Shown here piece after piece: positions 35,831 to 46,071 of a stretch of DNA of 64,000 bases. The notes under the pieces were generated by a model. That model made no database searches. It was not told the DNA's origin and worked only from the letters and a program-made list of their open reading frames with translations. Positions within the stretch are counted from its first letter, which is position 1; each line of letters opens with the position of its first letter. The stretch covers positions 248,001 to 312,000 of the forward strand of contig JAGVMP010000011.1 of assembly GCA_020053735.1 (NCBI GenBank). The letters run 5' to 3'. The translations under genes and the position numbers were made by a program. The stretch is from Pseudomonadota bacterium. GTDB taxonomy: Bacteria; Pseudomonadota; Gammaproteobacteria; Burkholderiales; Methylophilaceae.

Positions 35831-36993
35831 GCTGGCAAACCCCTCTGAAGCCGGCGGTTTTCAAAATCAATACGTAGCAACACCGCCATGGCGAGGCAAT
35901 TGGCCAAAATACCGCTACCGCCAAATGACAGCAGAGGCAGCGTTAAGCCTTTGGTAGGCAGTACGCCCATGTTTACACCAATGTTAATGATGGCTTGCAC
36001 GCCTATCCACACACCCAAACCTTGTGCTAACAAGGCGGCAAAATAGCGTTCGTTCGCTACCGCTTCTTTGCCAATCCCAAAAGCGCGAATCACTACCCAA
36101 ACAAATAATCCCAGCACGCTGAGCACGCCCATAAAACCCAACTCTTCAGCAATCACCGCCAGCAAGAAGTCGGTATGCGCTTCTGGCAGGTACAATAACT
36201 TCTCAACGCTGGCGCCTAAGCCCACACCTAACCATTCACCGCGACCAAACGCAATAAGCGCGTGCGATAGCTGGTAACCTTTACCATAGGGATCTGCCCA
36301 CGGGTCCATAAACCCAATCACACGTTGCAAACGATATGGCGAGCTCCAAATCAAAAAGTAAATCGCCACAGGCAACAAAGCCAGCAAGCCTGCAAAAATT
36401 TTAGCGTTAATGCCGCCCAGCCAAAGAATCGAAATAGAAATGGCGGCAATCACTGCAAACGCACCAAAATCAGGTTCGCGTAGCAACAAGAATCCCACCA
36501 ACACCATCACCAGTACCATGGGCAAAAAGCCGCGTAATAGGCTATCCATCTGCGGCGCTTTACGCACTGCATAATCCGCGACGTACATGGCAGCGAATAA
36601 CTTCATCAACTCGGATGGCTGTAAATTAATCACAAACAAAGAAAGCCAGCGCTGGCTGCCATTGACGTTGCGACCCACGCCAGGAATAAGCACCAGCACC
36701 AGCAAGAATAAGCCAAATAAAAACAAATAAGGCGCCATTTTTTGCCACCATGCGATGGGGATTTGAAATGAAACAAAGCCTGCAACCAAGCCAACACAAA
36801 TAAAAATAGCCTGACGAATTAAATAGTAGGTGCTTTGATTGCCGATGTTTTTATCTGCCTCAGCAATGGCAATGGAGGATGAATAAACCATCACCAAACC
36901 TAAACCCAGCAAAATAAACGTCACCCACAACAATATTTGGTCGTACCTCGGCGCATTCATACGCTCGCGGCTCTGCATCAGAGGGCTTAACAT
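35827..36993 (-). CDS. ftsW: Lipid II polymerase FtsW
   Basis: 388 residues, ten or so membrane helices, SEDS family. Motifs seen: [43 protein letters not shown] and [21 protein letters not shown]. FtsW polymerises septal glycan strands with FtsI. The cytoplasmic C-terminus is [11 protein letters not shown], and these last residues recur in the next small ORF. The start at 36993 lies in a 17-bp tandem duplication (TTTTAATATGTTA twice) that also creates a seven-codon leader, MLEILIC, whose stop overlaps the ATG. Alternative starts are Met6 and Met12. Confidence 0.95.
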   Translation of the reverse strand: MLSPLMQSRERMNAPRYDQILLWVTFILLGLGLVMVYSSSIAIAEADKNIGNQSTYYLIRQAIFICVGLVAGFVSFQIPIAWWQKMAPYLFLFGLFLLVLVLIPGVGRNVNGSQRWLSLFVINLQPSELMKLFAAMYVADYAVRKAPQMDSLLRGFLPMVLVMVLVGFLLLREPDFGAFAVIAAISISILWLGGINAKIFAGLLALLPVAIYFLIWSSPYRLQRVIGFMDPWADPYGKGYQLSHALIAFGRGEWLGVGLGASVEKLLYLPEAHTDFLLAVIAEELGFMGVLSVLGLFVWVVIRAFGIGKEAVANERYFAALLAQGLGVWIGVQAIINIGVNMGVLPTKGLTLPLLSFGGSGILANCLAMAVLLRIDFENRRLQRGLPA

Positions 36994-37020
36994 ATTAAAA
37001 TCTCTAACATATTAAAACTC

Positions 37021-38412
37021 CTAGCATGTACTCACCTGCTTTCCTTCCAGCCGCTTCACCGCTGTCACAAACACCTCTGCACGCTGTACATAGTTTTTAA
37101 ACATATCAAAACTAGCGCAGGCAGGAGACAGCAACACCGCATCTCCAGGGTGGGCTAGTTTTTTAGCAATACTCACTGCCTCAGGCAAATCGACAGCGTG
37201 GTACAAAGGTACATGCGTTGGCAGTAATACGTTTTCAATTAATTTTGCATCACGCCCTATCACCACCACAGCGCGGCTATTGGCTTGCACAGCAGTTGCT
37301 AAAGGTGAAAAGTCTTGCCCTTTGCCATCTCCACCTGCAATCAGCACCACTTTTTGTGGTTGATCATTTTTAGTCATGCCAGAAATGGCCGCACAAGTAG
37401 CACCCACATTGGTGCCTTTTGAATCATCGTAATAATCCACATCATCAATATTGGCCACCCATTCCACGCGGTGCGGCAACCCTTTAAAAGCTTTTAATGC
37501 CAGTGCCAGCGTAGATTTTTCAATGCCAATGGCGTGACATAAGGCAGCAGCAGCTAGCGCGTTTGCCACATTATGTTGACCTGTAATTTTTAATTGACTG
37601 GCTTTGCATATTCTGCGTTGACCGCTGGTTAAGTAGTGCTCAGTCTTACCTTCATTCTGGGACTCAATAAAACCAAAGTCAGTGATATTGGGCGCTGCAT
37701 TTAAGCCAAATGTCACTGTGTTTTTATTGGCTAAGCCAAACGAGACGACATCGTCACGATTTAATACTGCCACTTTTGCATGCTTTAACATACGAGCTTT
37801 GGCGGCCGCATAATCAGTGATACTGGCGTATCTGTCCATGTGGTCTTCACTGATATTGAGCACGGTAGCGGCATCCAGCATGAGGCTAGACGTGGTTTCC
37901 AGCTGAAAACTAGAAAGCTCTAACACGTACACATCAGGCACTTCCATACTTAATGTGTCTAACACTGGCAATCCAATATTACCCGCCACGATGGTTTTTA
38001 AACCTGCTGCTTTGCAAATTTCACCCACTAATGATGTCACCGTGGTTTTGCCGTTTGAACCGGTAATGCCAATCACTTTGGCATGCTGAGATCGATGCTG
38101 TGCAAACAGCTCAACATCACCCACCACAGGAATACCAGCTTGCATGGCTGCTTGTACTGCAGGCTCATGTAGCGCGATACCAGGACTAATCACAATTATC
38201 TCGGCCTGTAACAAAACGTCTTGTTTAAACGCACCTGTATGCACCGCCACATGAGGCATACGGCGAGCCAAATCATCCACATTAGGCGGGTTGTCGCGTG
38301 AATCAGCCACCGACAGTATCGCGCCTTGGCTATCAAGCCAGCGTAGCGCCGAAAGCCCAGTTTCACCAAGGCCCAGTACCAATACACACTTATTATTGAG
38401 TTGCAGTTTCAT
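37021..38412 (-). CDS. murD: UDP-N-acetylmuramoyl-L-alanine--D-glutamate ligase
   Basis: 463 residues from the ATG at 38412, chosen because TTAGGCAA precedes it and MKLQLNNKCVLVLGLGETGLS is the expected N-terminus. An ATG at 38442, directly after the mraY stop, would add ten residues. The ATP loop is VIGITGSNGKTTVTSLVGE; EDHMDRYASITDYAAAK and the C-terminal LLSPACASFDMFKNY are MurD hallmarks. It adds D-glutamate to UDP-MurNAc-L-Ala. Its stop is 27 bp from ftsW. Confidence 0.96.
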   Translation of the reverse strand: MKLQLNNKCVLVLGLGETGLSALRWLDSQGAILSVADSRDNPPNVDDLARRMPHVAVHTGAFKQDVLLQAEIIVISPGIALHEPAVQAAMQAGIPVVGDVELFAQHRSQHAKVIGITGSNGKTTVTSLVGEICKAAGLKTIVAGNIGLPVLDTLSMEVPDVYVLELSSFQLETTSSLMLDAATVLNISEDHMDRYASITDYAAAKARMLKHAKVAVLNRDDVVSFGLANKNTVTFGLNAAPNITDFGFIESQNEGKTEHYLTSGQRRICKASQLKITGQHNVANALAAAALCHAIGIEKSTLALALKAFKGLPHRVEWVANIDDVDYYDDSKGTNVGATCAAISGMTKNDQPQKVVLIAGGDGKGQDFSPLATAVQANSRAVVVIGRDAKLIENVLLPTHVPLYHAVDLPEAVSIAKKLAHPGDAVLLSPACASFDMFKNYVQRAEVFVTAVKRLEGKQVSTC

Positions 38413-38442
38413 TTGCCTAACTTTAATATCGCCTAATATCAT

Positions 38443-39546
38443 TCATCTTAATTTCAGGGTGGCTAGCCCAATCAATACCAACATCATGGTGATAATCCAA
38501 AATCGCACCACCACTTGCGTTTCTTTCCAGCCTTTTTGTTCGTAATGGTGATGTAACGGCGCCATCAAAAAAATACGCTGCCCCACACCCGTTTTGTATT
38601 TGGTATATTTGAAATACATCACTTGCAATGCAACTGAAAACGTCTCCACCACAAATACGCCGCCCATAATAAACAGCACAATTTCTTGACGCACAATCAC
38701 CGCCACAACACCCAATGCCGCGCCTAAAGCCAATGCACCCACATCGCCCATAAACACCTCGGCTGGATAGGCGTTAAACCATAAAAAGCCTAAACCGGCA
38801 CCTGCCATGGCGGCACAAAATACCATCAGTTCACCCGCGCCAGCCACATATGGGATACCCAAATATTTAGAAAAATACAAATGTCCCGCCACGTAAGCAA
38901 AGATAGCCAATGCGCTACCCACCATCACCGTTGGCATAATCGCCAAACCATCTAGCCCGTCCGTCAGGTTGACTGCGTTGCTAGAGCCTACAATCACTAG
39001 ATAGGTCAGCACGATAAACCCCACTGCACCTAAGGGTAGCACCAAGGTTTTAAAGAACGGGACGATCAAAGTGGTTTCGGCTGGACTAGTTGATGTTTGG
39101 TATAAAAATATCGCTACACCAAGCCCAATCACACTTTGCCAAAAATATTTAGCTTTAGCCGATAAGCCTTTAGGATTTTTGTAGACTACTTTTCTATAAT
39201 CATCCACCCAACCCACCGCGCCAAAGCCCAATGTTGTGACCAGCACCACCCAAATATATTTGTTGTGTAAATCACCCCATAACAAAGTGGCCACGGCAAT
39301 TGCCACCAAAATCAATGCGCCGCCCATGGTGGGTGTACCTGCTTTGACTAAATGCGTTTGCGGGCCATCGTCACGCACCGCCTGACCTACCTTATACTCG
39401 GTCAGCTTGCGGATCATTTTGGGGCCAACCACGAATGAGATAATCAGTGCAGTGAGTGTCGCCAGCACCGCGCGTAGCGTGATGTAATTAAACACATTAA
39501 AACCACGAATATCGTGTGCAAAGTATCTAGCAAGTTCTAATAACAT
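38443..39546 (-). CDS. mraY: Phospho-N-acetylmuramoyl-pentapeptide-transferase
   Basis: 367 residues, about ten membrane helices. MraY motifs seen: [35 protein letters not shown] (catalytic Asp region), [15 protein letters not shown] and [12 protein letters not shown]. It transfers phospho-MurNAc-pentapeptide from UDP to undecaprenyl phosphate, forming lipid I at the membrane. Its ATG directly follows the murF stop, with GGAGGAAAA as ribosome-binding site inside the murF end. Confidence 0.98.
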   Translation of the reverse strand: MLLELARYFAHDIRGFNVFNYITLRAVLATLTALIISFVVGPKMIRKLTEYKVGQAVRDDGPQTHLVKAGTPTMGGALILVAIAVATLLWGDLHNKYIWVVLVTTLGFGAVGWVDDYRKVVYKNPKGLSAKAKYFWQSVIGLGVAIFLYQTSTSPAETTLIVPFFKTLVLPLGAVGFIVLTYLVIVGSSNAVNLTDGLDGLAIMPTVMVGSALAIFAYVAGHLYFSKYLGIPYVAGAGELMVFCAAMAGAGLGFLWFNAYPAEVFMGDVGALALGAALGVVAVIVRQEIVLFIMGGVFVVETFSVALQVMYFKYTKYKTGVGQRIFLMAPLHHHYEQKGWKETQVVVRFWIITMMLVLIGLATLKLR

Positions 39547-40974
39547 TTACTTTTCCTCCATCAATTCTTTTGAATCTGCTTTTATTGAAGCTGCTTTTTT
39601 TGATGTGTCTTTTACTTCTATCGCATCTACTATTCCATCCACCACGCGCTCCATTTGCATAAAGCGCGAGCCTTTCACCAACACTGTTGTGTTGGCTTGC
39701 ATGCTTTTCTTTAAGCACAACACCAACGCTTCTAAGCTTATAAAATGTTGCGCATTTGCACCAAACACTTGGCTAGCTTGCTGGCTGAGCTCACCAAACG
39801 TAAGCAATTGTGGTATGCCTTTTTGTTTTGCGTACAAGCCTATATCGGCGTGCATTTGAGCGGCGTCTAATCCCAACTCCGCCATGTCCCCCATCACAAA
39901 AATTTGCTTACCCTGCTGACTTGCCAGCACGTCAATGGCAGCCTTCATCGAATCGGGGTTCGCGTTATAAGTATCGTCAATTAGGCTGGCGCCATTAAAG
40001 CCAGCTTTGCGTTGCAAGCGACCTTTGACGGCTGCAAAACTTTCTAAGCCTTGCGCAATATAAACGTTTGGAATGCCCAGCGCATGTGCGCAGGCACTCG
40101 CCGCAAGCGCATTACTAATATTGTGTTTACCCAATATATGCAATTTAAAATCAACGCTGCCCGCTGGCGTTGTCAGTGCAACTTTGCTAATGCCTGCCAC
40201 TTCTTCATAAGCAGCTGTGACCGCCGCTTTAGCATTTAAAGCAAAAGTGATGATTTTTCTATTGGCATTGAGCGATTTCCAATAATCAGCAAACGCGTCA
40301 TCAGCATTGATAACCGCAGTGCCATCATTTGCTAAACCCTCAAAAATCTCACCTTTGGCGCGCGCAATGCCCTCGCGCGAACCTACCTCGCCGATGTGTG
40401 CAATGCCGGCATTATTCACCACCGCCACATTTGGCTTGGCAATATTGGTTAGGTACCGAATTTCTCCCTCATGGCTCATGCCCATCTCGATGACGGCATA
40501 CGCATGTTGTTTGCGCAGCTTCAATAAGGTCATCGGCATACCAATGTCATTATTCAGGTTGCCCTGCGTAGCAAGCACAGAGCGGCTTGCAGAGGTGTTC
40601 AATAGTGTTATGTGTAAAATGGCTGCCAGCATTTCTTTTACTGTGGTTTTGCCGTTGCTACCAGTCACAGCCACTAAAGGTAGCGGCAATGTAGCACGCC
40701 AATATTGGGCTAATTGACCAAGCGCCAAGCGTGTATCTGCCACCAGCACGGCTGGGCTGGCTGGCGTTTTGATGTCACTGACTAAGGCTGCCGCTGCACC
40801 TTGTTTAATCGCTTCCGCAGCATAGGCATTGCCATCAAAACGCTCGCCTTTAATCGCGACAAACAACTGATTTTTAGCGATGTAGCGGCTGTCTGAGCCC
40901 ACACTTTCGCACAGCACGTCCGACCCGAGCAATTGGCCACCAACTGCTTTGGCAATCTCAGAAAGCATTAGCAT
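39547..40974 (-). CDS. murF: UDP-N-acetylmuramoyl-tripeptide--D-alanyl-D-alanine ligase
   Basis: 475 residues. The start is set at the ATG at 40974, which has AAGG seven bases upstream; a longer frame from 41013 overlaps murE and adds 13 unconserved residues. Motifs seen: SDSRYIAKNQLFVAIKGERFDG, VAVTGSNGKTTVKEMLAAIL, IEMGMSHEGEI and DDTYNANPDSMKAAID. It adds D-Ala-D-Ala to the UDP-MurNAc-tripeptide. The C-terminus is lysine-rich and variable (KKAASIKADSKELMEEK). Confidence 0.95.
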   Translation of the reverse strand: MLMLSEIAKAVGGQLLGSDVLCESVGSDSRYIAKNQLFVAIKGERFDGNAYAAEAIKQGAAAALVSDIKTPASPAVLVADTRLALGQLAQYWRATLPLPLVAVTGSNGKTTVKEMLAAILHITLLNTSASRSVLATQGNLNNDIGMPMTLLKLRKQHAYAVIEMGMSHEGEIRYLTNIAKPNVAVVNNAGIAHIGEVGSREGIARAKGEIFEGLANDGTAVINADDAFADYWKSLNANRKIITFALNAKAAVTAAYEEVAGISKVALTTPAGSVDFKLHILGKHNISNALAASACAHALGIPNVYIAQGLESFAAVKGRLQRKAGFNGASLIDDTYNANPDSMKAAIDVLASQQGKQIFVMGDMAELGLDAAQMHADIGLYAKQKGIPQLLTFGELSQQASQVFGANAQHFISLEALVLCLKKSMQANTTVLVKGSRFMQMERVVDGIVDAIEVKDTSKKAASIKADSKELMEEK

Positions 40975-40993
40975 GCGAGCACCTTCAAGTTCC

Positions 40994-42427
40994 TCATACG
41001 CCGGCCTCAGCATAAATTTTCAGCACGTCTTTGGCTTGTTCAATATCGCTAAATTGGTGTTTTTTGCCTTTGATTTCTTGGTACTCTTCATGACCTTTGC
41101 CAGCAATCAGCACAATGTCATTCGATTTAGCTGAAAGTATGCTGACTAAAATGGCTTTGGCACGATCTTCCTCTACCATGTAATTACTATGCATCCCCTT
41201 TAAAATATCTTCAATAATCGCGCTTGGCGCTTCATCACGCGGATTATCAGAAGTTACCACCACCACATCTGCTAGCTTACTGGCTACTTCACCCATGAGT
41301 GAGCGCTTACCAGTGTCACGGTTACCACCGCAACCAAACACGCAGATGAGTTTTGAGTTGGCTTGTGCTTTTAATGTTTCCAGCACTTTTTCTAGTGCAT
41401 CTGGCGTATGCGCATAATCGATCACAATCAGTGGAAGACCACCGCCGCCTAACATTTGCATGCGACCTTTAGCAGATTCAATATGTGAAATTGCCTCTAC
41501 CGCATCAGTCAAACTGACTTTGGAGGCAAGCAGTGTAGCCAGCACTGCCAGCACGTTGTACACATTAAATCTACCCACCAAATTCACTTTAACTGGCGCA
41601 CTACCATACGGAGTAGTAGCGTTAAAGGTAAAATGCGTATTTGTAAATTGCACATCCACTGCCTGCACATCCCCTTGCGCAATGCCGTAAGTGAGCACAG
41701 TTTTACCCGCCGCTTTTAAATCTTGCTCAAGCGTTTGGCCAAAGGTGTCGTCGCAGTTCAGCACAGCGGATTTCAACCCCTTATGCTCAAATAGGCTACG
41801 CTTGGCTTCGGCGTATGCGTCAAACGTTTGGTGATAATCCAGATGATCATGGCTTAAATTGCTTAACACTGCCACATCAAAGCTGACGCCACGCACACGG
41901 CCTTGATGCAACCCATGAGAAGACACTTCCATTGCAACCACTTCAACCGCTTGCTGCACATAGTCTGCCAACATGCTTTGTAGCAACACCGCATCGGGCG
42001 TTGTGTTCGTCGTTTCACTTAATTGATTTGGCAGGCCGTTGCCCAAAGTACCAATCACCGCTGTTTTGCGTTGCAAATGGTTAAAGCACTGACTTAACCA
42101 CTGCGTAATAGATGTTTTGCCATTGGTGCCAGTCACGCCTATCATCCAAAGCTTGGCCGATGGGTTATTGTAAAATTGACTGGCAATCTTGCTGGCCTGC
42201 AATCTAAGCTGCTTAATGGGTTGATTCTCAATATCCCAGTCTGGATTCCATTTAAAGCCTTGCGCATCCCACAACACTGCAGCAGCGCCTTTTTTAATCG
42301 CATCTGCAATGTAAGCTCTGCCATCCGAAGCATCGCCAGGGTACGCCAAAAACAAACTGCCTTGCTTCACAGTGCGGCTGTCCGTCGTTATATGCTTTAA
42401 AGGCGCTTTTATTTTGTATGCTGTCAT
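40994..42427 (-). CDS. murE: UDP-N-acetylmuramoyl-tripeptide synthetase, meso-diaminopimelate type
   Basis: 477 residues. Motifs seen: TTDSRTVKQGSLFLAYPG, GVTGTNGKTSITQWLSQ and VIDYAHTPDALEKVL. TSDNPRDEAP holds the DNPR sequence that in MurE selects meso-diaminopimelate, so the peptidoglycan is of the Gram-negative type. Its ATG overlaps the ftsI stop (ATGA). The downstream murF start is 20 bp after its stop. Confidence 0.97.
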   Translation of the reverse strand: MTAYKIKAPLKHITTDSRTVKQGSLFLAYPGDASDGRAYIADAIKKGAAAVLWDAQGFKWNPDWDIENQPIKQLRLQASKIASQFYNNPSAKLWMIGVTGTNGKTSITQWLSQCFNHLQRKTAVIGTLGNGLPNQLSETTNTTPDAVLLQSMLADYVQQAVEVVAMEVSSHGLHQGRVRGVSFDVAVLSNLSHDHLDYHQTFDAYAEAKRSLFEHKGLKSAVLNCDDTFGQTLEQDLKAAGKTVLTYGIAQGDVQAVDVQFTNTHFTFNATTPYGSAPVKVNLVGRFNVYNVLAVLATLLASKVSLTDAVEAISHIESAKGRMQMLGGGGLPLIVIDYAHTPDALEKVLETLKAQANSKLICVFGCGGNRDTGKRSLMGEVASKLADVVVVTSDNPRDEAPSAIIEDILKGMHSNYMVEEDRAKAILVSILSAKSNDIVLIAGKGHEEYQEIKGKKHQFSDIEQAKDVLKIYAEAGV

Positions 42428-44160
42428 ATCACTTCTTTTACGTCTTCAACGCCTTCTGGGGGAATCACCACATTATTATTGGGCGCATCTTGCGGCACAG
42501 CCAGCATGCGCAATGCATCGGCCATCACCGCACTAAACACTGGGGCGGCCACAATCCCGCCATAATATTGCTCATTTTCTATACTGGGTTCATCTATCAT
42601 TACCGCCATAATCAAGCGTGGATTAGATGCAGGCGCCAGGCCGACAAACGAGCCTACATATTTATCTGGTTCGTAGCCCGTTGGGCCAATCTTGTGGGCA
42701 GTGCCCGTTTTGCCGCCAACACGATAGCCCGCTACCTGTGCACGCAAGGCCGTGCCGCCTGGTTGGACGACCAATTCCAACATATCTTTAACATCATTGG
42801 CCACTTGTGCCGAAAATACCTGATGACCCACTGGCGATTCTTTTAATTTAAACAAAGAAACTGGTTTGAGTTCGCCCTCATTAGTAAACACCGTGTAAGC
42901 TCGCGCCAGTTGCAGCAAGGTCAAGCTGATGCCATGGCCATAAGACATGGTCGCTTGTTCAATCGGACGCCAAGTTTTATAAGGTCGCACCTTGCCAGCA
43001 GCCTCACCTGGAAAGCCAATATTGGCACGGTTGCCAAAACCAAGTTGATTAAACGTACTCCACAGCTCTTCTTTTTTTAAGCTCAACGCCATTTTGGCTG
43101 CACCTACGTTTGATGATTTTTGTATCACTTCGGCAACAGTGAGTATGCCGTGTGGATGCGCATCATTGATGGTGGCAGGCCCAATCGACATGTGACCTGG
43201 TGCAGTTTGAATTTTAGTGTCTGGTCGATAGTCACCAAACTGCATGGCCGCCGCTGCAGTCACTGCCTTCATGGTTGAGCCCGGCTCAAAAATATCGGTA
43301 ATGGCACGGTTGCGCGTTTTACCTTTAATATTCACCGGATTATTCGGGTTATAGGTTGGTAAATTCACCATCGCCAACACTTCGCCCGTTTTAGCATCTA
43401 ACACCACCACCGCACCCGCTTTAGCTTTGTGCTTTTCTACTGCTTTCGCCAGCTCCCTAAACGCCAAATATTGGATGCGTCGGTCGATACTCAACACCAA
43501 ATCGTGGCCATCCTGCGGAACTTTAACGGCCTCTAAATCTTCAACGATATGACCTTTTCTATCTTGGATCACCCGCCGACTACCCGACTTTCCTGAAAGG
43601 GTGGCATTTTGCGCCAACTCGAAACCTTCTTGACCATTGTCATCGATGCCGGTAAAGCCAACCAGATGCGCAGTCACATCGCCAGCAGGGTAAAAGCGCT
43701 TGTATTCACGTTGTAAAAATACGCCTGGGATTTCTAAGCTCATGACTTTAGCGGCTAAATCAGGCGAAATACGGCGTTTTAAGTAGACAAACTCACGCTC
43801 TCTATTGGCGATTTTTTTATCAAAATCTTTGGTTTTAATGGATAATAATTTTGCCAAAGCCAACTTTTGCTTTTTATTAATCTCCACATCAGGTGGACTA
43901 GCCCACACAGACTCAACAGGACTACTAATGGCCAAAAGCTCACCGTTTCTGTCGGTAATTTTGCCGCGGTGTGCATGCAACACCAGAGCACGGCTGTAGC
44001 GCGCATCGCCTTTTTCTTGCAAAAACGTTTTATGTAAACTCTGCAAATAAATGCCACGCAAAAACAAACCCGCAAATCCTAGCAATACCGCAATGAGCAA
44101 TACGCGACGGCGCCAAGCGGGTAGCTTAACGACATAATGTTGTGCTTTGGCGTAGGCCAT
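42424..44160 (-). CDS. ftsI: Septal peptidoglycan transpeptidase FtsI (PBP3)
   Basis: 578 residues. A short cytoplasmic part and one membrane helix (VLLIAVLLGFAGLFLRGIYL) precede a dimerisation domain and the transpeptidase domain. Active-site motifs are S295-x-x-K298 (GSTMK), SSN at 349-351 and KTG at 484-486 (GGKTGTAHK). It cross-links septal peptidoglycan as partner of FtsW. The start overlaps the ftsL stop by one base (TAATG), and the end overlaps murE by 4 bp. Confidence 0.97.
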   Translation of the reverse strand: MAYAKAQHYVVKLPAWRRRVLLIAVLLGFAGLFLRGIYLQSLHKTFLQEKGDARYSRALVLHAHRGKITDRNGELLAISSPVESVWASPPDVEINKKQKLALAKLLSIKTKDFDKKIANREREFVYLKRRISPDLAAKVMSLEIPGVFLQREYKRFYPAGDVTAHLVGFTGIDDNGQEGFELAQNATLSGKSGSRRVIQDRKGHIVEDLEAVKVPQDGHDLVLSIDRRIQYLAFRELAKAVEKHKAKAGAVVVLDAKTGEVLAMVNLPTYNPNNPVNIKGKTRNRAITDIFEPGSTMKAVTAAAAMQFGDYRPDTKIQTAPGHMSIGPATINDAHPHGILTVAEVIQKSSNVGAAKMALSLKKEELWSTFNQLGFGNRANIGFPGEAAGKVRPYKTWRPIEQATMSYGHGISLTLLQLARAYTVFTNEGELKPVSLFKLKESPVGHQVFSAQVANDVKDMLELVVQPGGTALRAQVAGYRVGGKTGTAHKIGPTGYEPDKYVGSFVGLAPASNPRLIMAVMIDEPSIENEQYYGGIVAAPVFSAVMADALRMLAVPQDAPNNNVVIPPEGVEDVKEVI

Positions 44161-44435
44161 TATTGTTTTAACTCTTCCAGTGAAATTACCTGTATACGCT
44201 TTGCATCAGGCACTTGCATATTCAACTTCTTAGCGGCCAGCTCTTCTACGCGCGAGTGCATCGCCCAAGTACTTTGCTCAAGTTGTAATTGACCAAATTC
44301 TGTTTCATATTTTTTTGCCAATTCTTGCTGTTGCTCTAACTCAAAATATAATTTGCGCGACTTATGCTGTGAGGTCACCACCCCCAAAGCAGTAGCGATT
44401 AAAGTAAAAAATAAAATAAGGTTAAGGCGCGTCAT
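44160..44435 (-). CDS. ftsL: Cell division protein FtsL
   Basis: 91 residues, the usual small bitopic protein. A membrane helix at the N-terminus (LNLILFFTLIATALGVV) is followed by a periplasmic coiled coil (LYFELEQQQELAKKYETEFG). FtsL joins FtsB and FtsQ to activate FtsWI. Sequence conservation is low in this family, so the call rests on topology and on its position between rsmH (4-bp overlap) and ftsI (1-bp overlap). Confidence 0.93.
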   Translation of the reverse strand: MTRLNLILFFTLIATALGVVTSQHKSRKLYFELEQQQELAKKYETEFGQLQLEQSTWAMHSRVEELAAKKLNMQVPDAKRIQVISLEELKQ

Positions 44436-45469
44436 GCTGTAGCCGTTCTTTCTGCTACCCGCATCACAGCGCTTCTAGCGCGCACATTCTGTTTAATTTC
44501 ATTGGCACTTGGCTTAATGGCACGGCCAATAGAAACTAACCTTGGTTGAGGCAAGTCTTTGGCTTTGATGGGGAAATTAGCCGGCAAGTCATCGCGATTT
44601 TCTTCACTTTGTATAAACCGTTTCACAATTCTATCTTCCAGAGAATGAAAGCTAATCACTACCAACCTGCCGCCCACAGCCAGCAAATTGAGGCATTGCG
44701 GCAATATTAGCGATAACTCCTCAAGCTCCTGATTGACGAAAATCCGTAAAGCTTGAAAGGTGCGCGTTGCGGGGTTCTGGCCCGGTTCGATCTTGGGGAT
44801 TGCACTTGCCACGATCTTGGCAAGCTGTCCTGTAGTGGTGATGGCGCGCCCGTCATTGCGCTCCTTAATAATCGCCCTTGCAACCTGCTTAGCAAACCGT
44901 TCTTCACCATAGTCTTTTATCACTTTCCCTAATTGTTGCTCTGAAATTGTGGTTAACAGCTCAGCGGCTGTTTTGCCACGCGTTTGGTCCATGCGCATAT
45001 CCAGCGGCGCATCAAACCTAAAACTAAAACCCCGTTCACCTTCATCGATTTGTGGCGATGAAATGCCTAAATCCAATAAAATGCCATCTACTTTTTGGAG
45101 ATTGTTATTGACAGCCAATTGATTAATCTCAGAAAAGTGCCGATGTTCGATACAAAACCGCGCGTCTTGAATTTGCTTACCAGTTTCTATAGCCGCTAAA
45201 TCTCTATCCATCGCAAATAAGCGGCCCGTGTTTTGTACCCCAGAGTTTTGTAACCCAAAGCTTTCTAGCTTGGATAATATTTTTTTGCTGTGACCGCCAC
45301 GCCCAAACGTGCCATCAATATACGTACCGCTTGGCTTAATGTTTAGCGCCTCTACGGCCTCATTAAGTAAAACGGTGATGTGGGTGGAGGCTGGGGGCAT
45401 AATTGTTGGCGACGACTTTGATACTGGCACCGTGGCTAAGTTGGGCGCCGAGTTCGCGCCCATCATCAT
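44432..45469 (-). CDS. rsmH: 16S rRNA (cytosine1402-N4)-methyltransferase
   Basis: 345 residues. The SAM-binding region is THITVLLNEAVEALNIKPSG, then YIDGTFGRGGHSKKIL; DGILLDLGISSPQIDEGERG, then FRFDAPLDMRMD, and VVISFHSLEDRIVKRF are RsmH hallmarks. It methylates N4 of C1402 in 16S rRNA; rsmI, which methylates the same nucleotide's ribose, is also in this window at 48.9 kb. The first ATG of three in tandem (45469) overlaps the mraZ stop. The N-terminal 25 residues (Ser/Pro/Thr-rich) are a non-conserved extension. Confidence 0.96.
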   Translation of the reverse strand: MMMGANSAPNLATVPVSKSSPTIMPPASTHITVLLNEAVEALNIKPSGTYIDGTFGRGGHSKKILSKLESFGLQNSGVQNTGRLFAMDRDLAAIETGKQIQDARFCIEHRHFSEINQLAVNNNLQKVDGILLDLGISSPQIDEGERGFSFRFDAPLDMRMDQTRGKTAAELLTTISEQQLGKVIKDYGEERFAKQVARAIIKERNDGRAITTTGQLAKIVASAIPKIEPGQNPATRTFQALRIFVNQELEELSLILPQCLNLLAVGGRLVVISFHSLEDRIVKRFIQSEENRDDLPANFPIKAKDLPQPRLVSIGRAIKPSANEIKQNVRARSAVMRVAERTATA

Positions 45470-45912
45470 AGCGAAAAGCCTTCTAATTCTGCGGGCATCT
45501 CAATACCATCGCCACCCATGACGCTATCAAGCTGCTTGCGCCAAGCTTCCATATTCCACATTTCAAAATGACTGCCTTGGCCGACTAACATCACTTCCTT
45601 TTCTAACCTTGCAAATTCACGCAAGGTGGGCGACACTAGCAATCGGCCTGCGCTATCAAGCTCAATATCTTCTGCATAACCCACCAATAAGCGCTGCAGA
45701 CCGGATGATTGCTTATCAAAAGAGGATAGCGCCATCATTTTGGCTTCAATCGGTTCCCAAGCAGGTTGTGGATACAACAACAAGCAACCGTGCGGATGTG
45801 CAGTCAGCACGACCTTACCCGAACCCTGAGCTAACAATGTTTCGCGATGCTTTGCGGGCACGGCTAAGCGCCCTTTGACATCCATACTTAAATTTGTAGT
45901 ACCGCGAAACAT
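45466..45912 (-). CDS. mraZ: Transcriptional regulator MraZ
   Basis: 148 residues with two AbrB-like swapped-hairpin halves: MFRGTTNLSMDVKGRLAVPAKHR and ELDSAGRLLVSPTLREFARL. MraZ binds TGGG-type direct repeats in its own promoter and represses the dcw cluster. A matching set of three repeats lies at 46010-46034 (minus-strand sense), so the regulator and its target are both visible. It is the first gene of the cluster and overlaps rsmH by 4 bp. Confidence 0.96.
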   Translation of the reverse strand: MFRGTTNLSMDVKGRLAVPAKHRETLLAQGSGKVVLTAHPHGCLLLYPQPAWEPIEAKMMALSSFDKQSSGLQRLLVGYAEDIELDSAGRLLVSPTLREFARLEKEVMLVGQGSHFEMWNMEAWRKQLDSVMGGDGIEMPAELEGFSL

Positions 45913-46009
45913 GTTTGATTAAAAGCCTTATATTTTTTATATTATTTTTGTTTTTTATTTACGCATTAAAGTAAGGAATCACTAACCAACCTAGTATGAG
46001 TCAGTCATT

Positions 46010-46071
46010 CCCACAAAAACCCACTTTTACCCACCAATAGCGACTATAGATAAAAAAAAAGCGCTTTGCAA
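46010..46071 (-). promoter_or_regulatory. dcw promoter with MraZ operator
   Basis: On the minus strand: -35 TTGCAA (46066-46071), 17-bp spacer, -10 TATAGT (46043-46048). Just downstream are three GTGGG boxes in exact 10-bp steps (46030-46034, 46020-46024, 46010-46014). Three TGGG direct repeats with 5-bp spacers are the known MraZ recognition pattern. The predicted transcript start is near 46036, so the boxes lie at the start of the leader. Confidence 0.8.

Noticed and set aside
35655-35957. Plus-strand reading frame of 100 codons
   Set aside because: It is antisense to murG, the 50-codon coupled ORF and ftsW; the minus-strand overlaps are far better supported.
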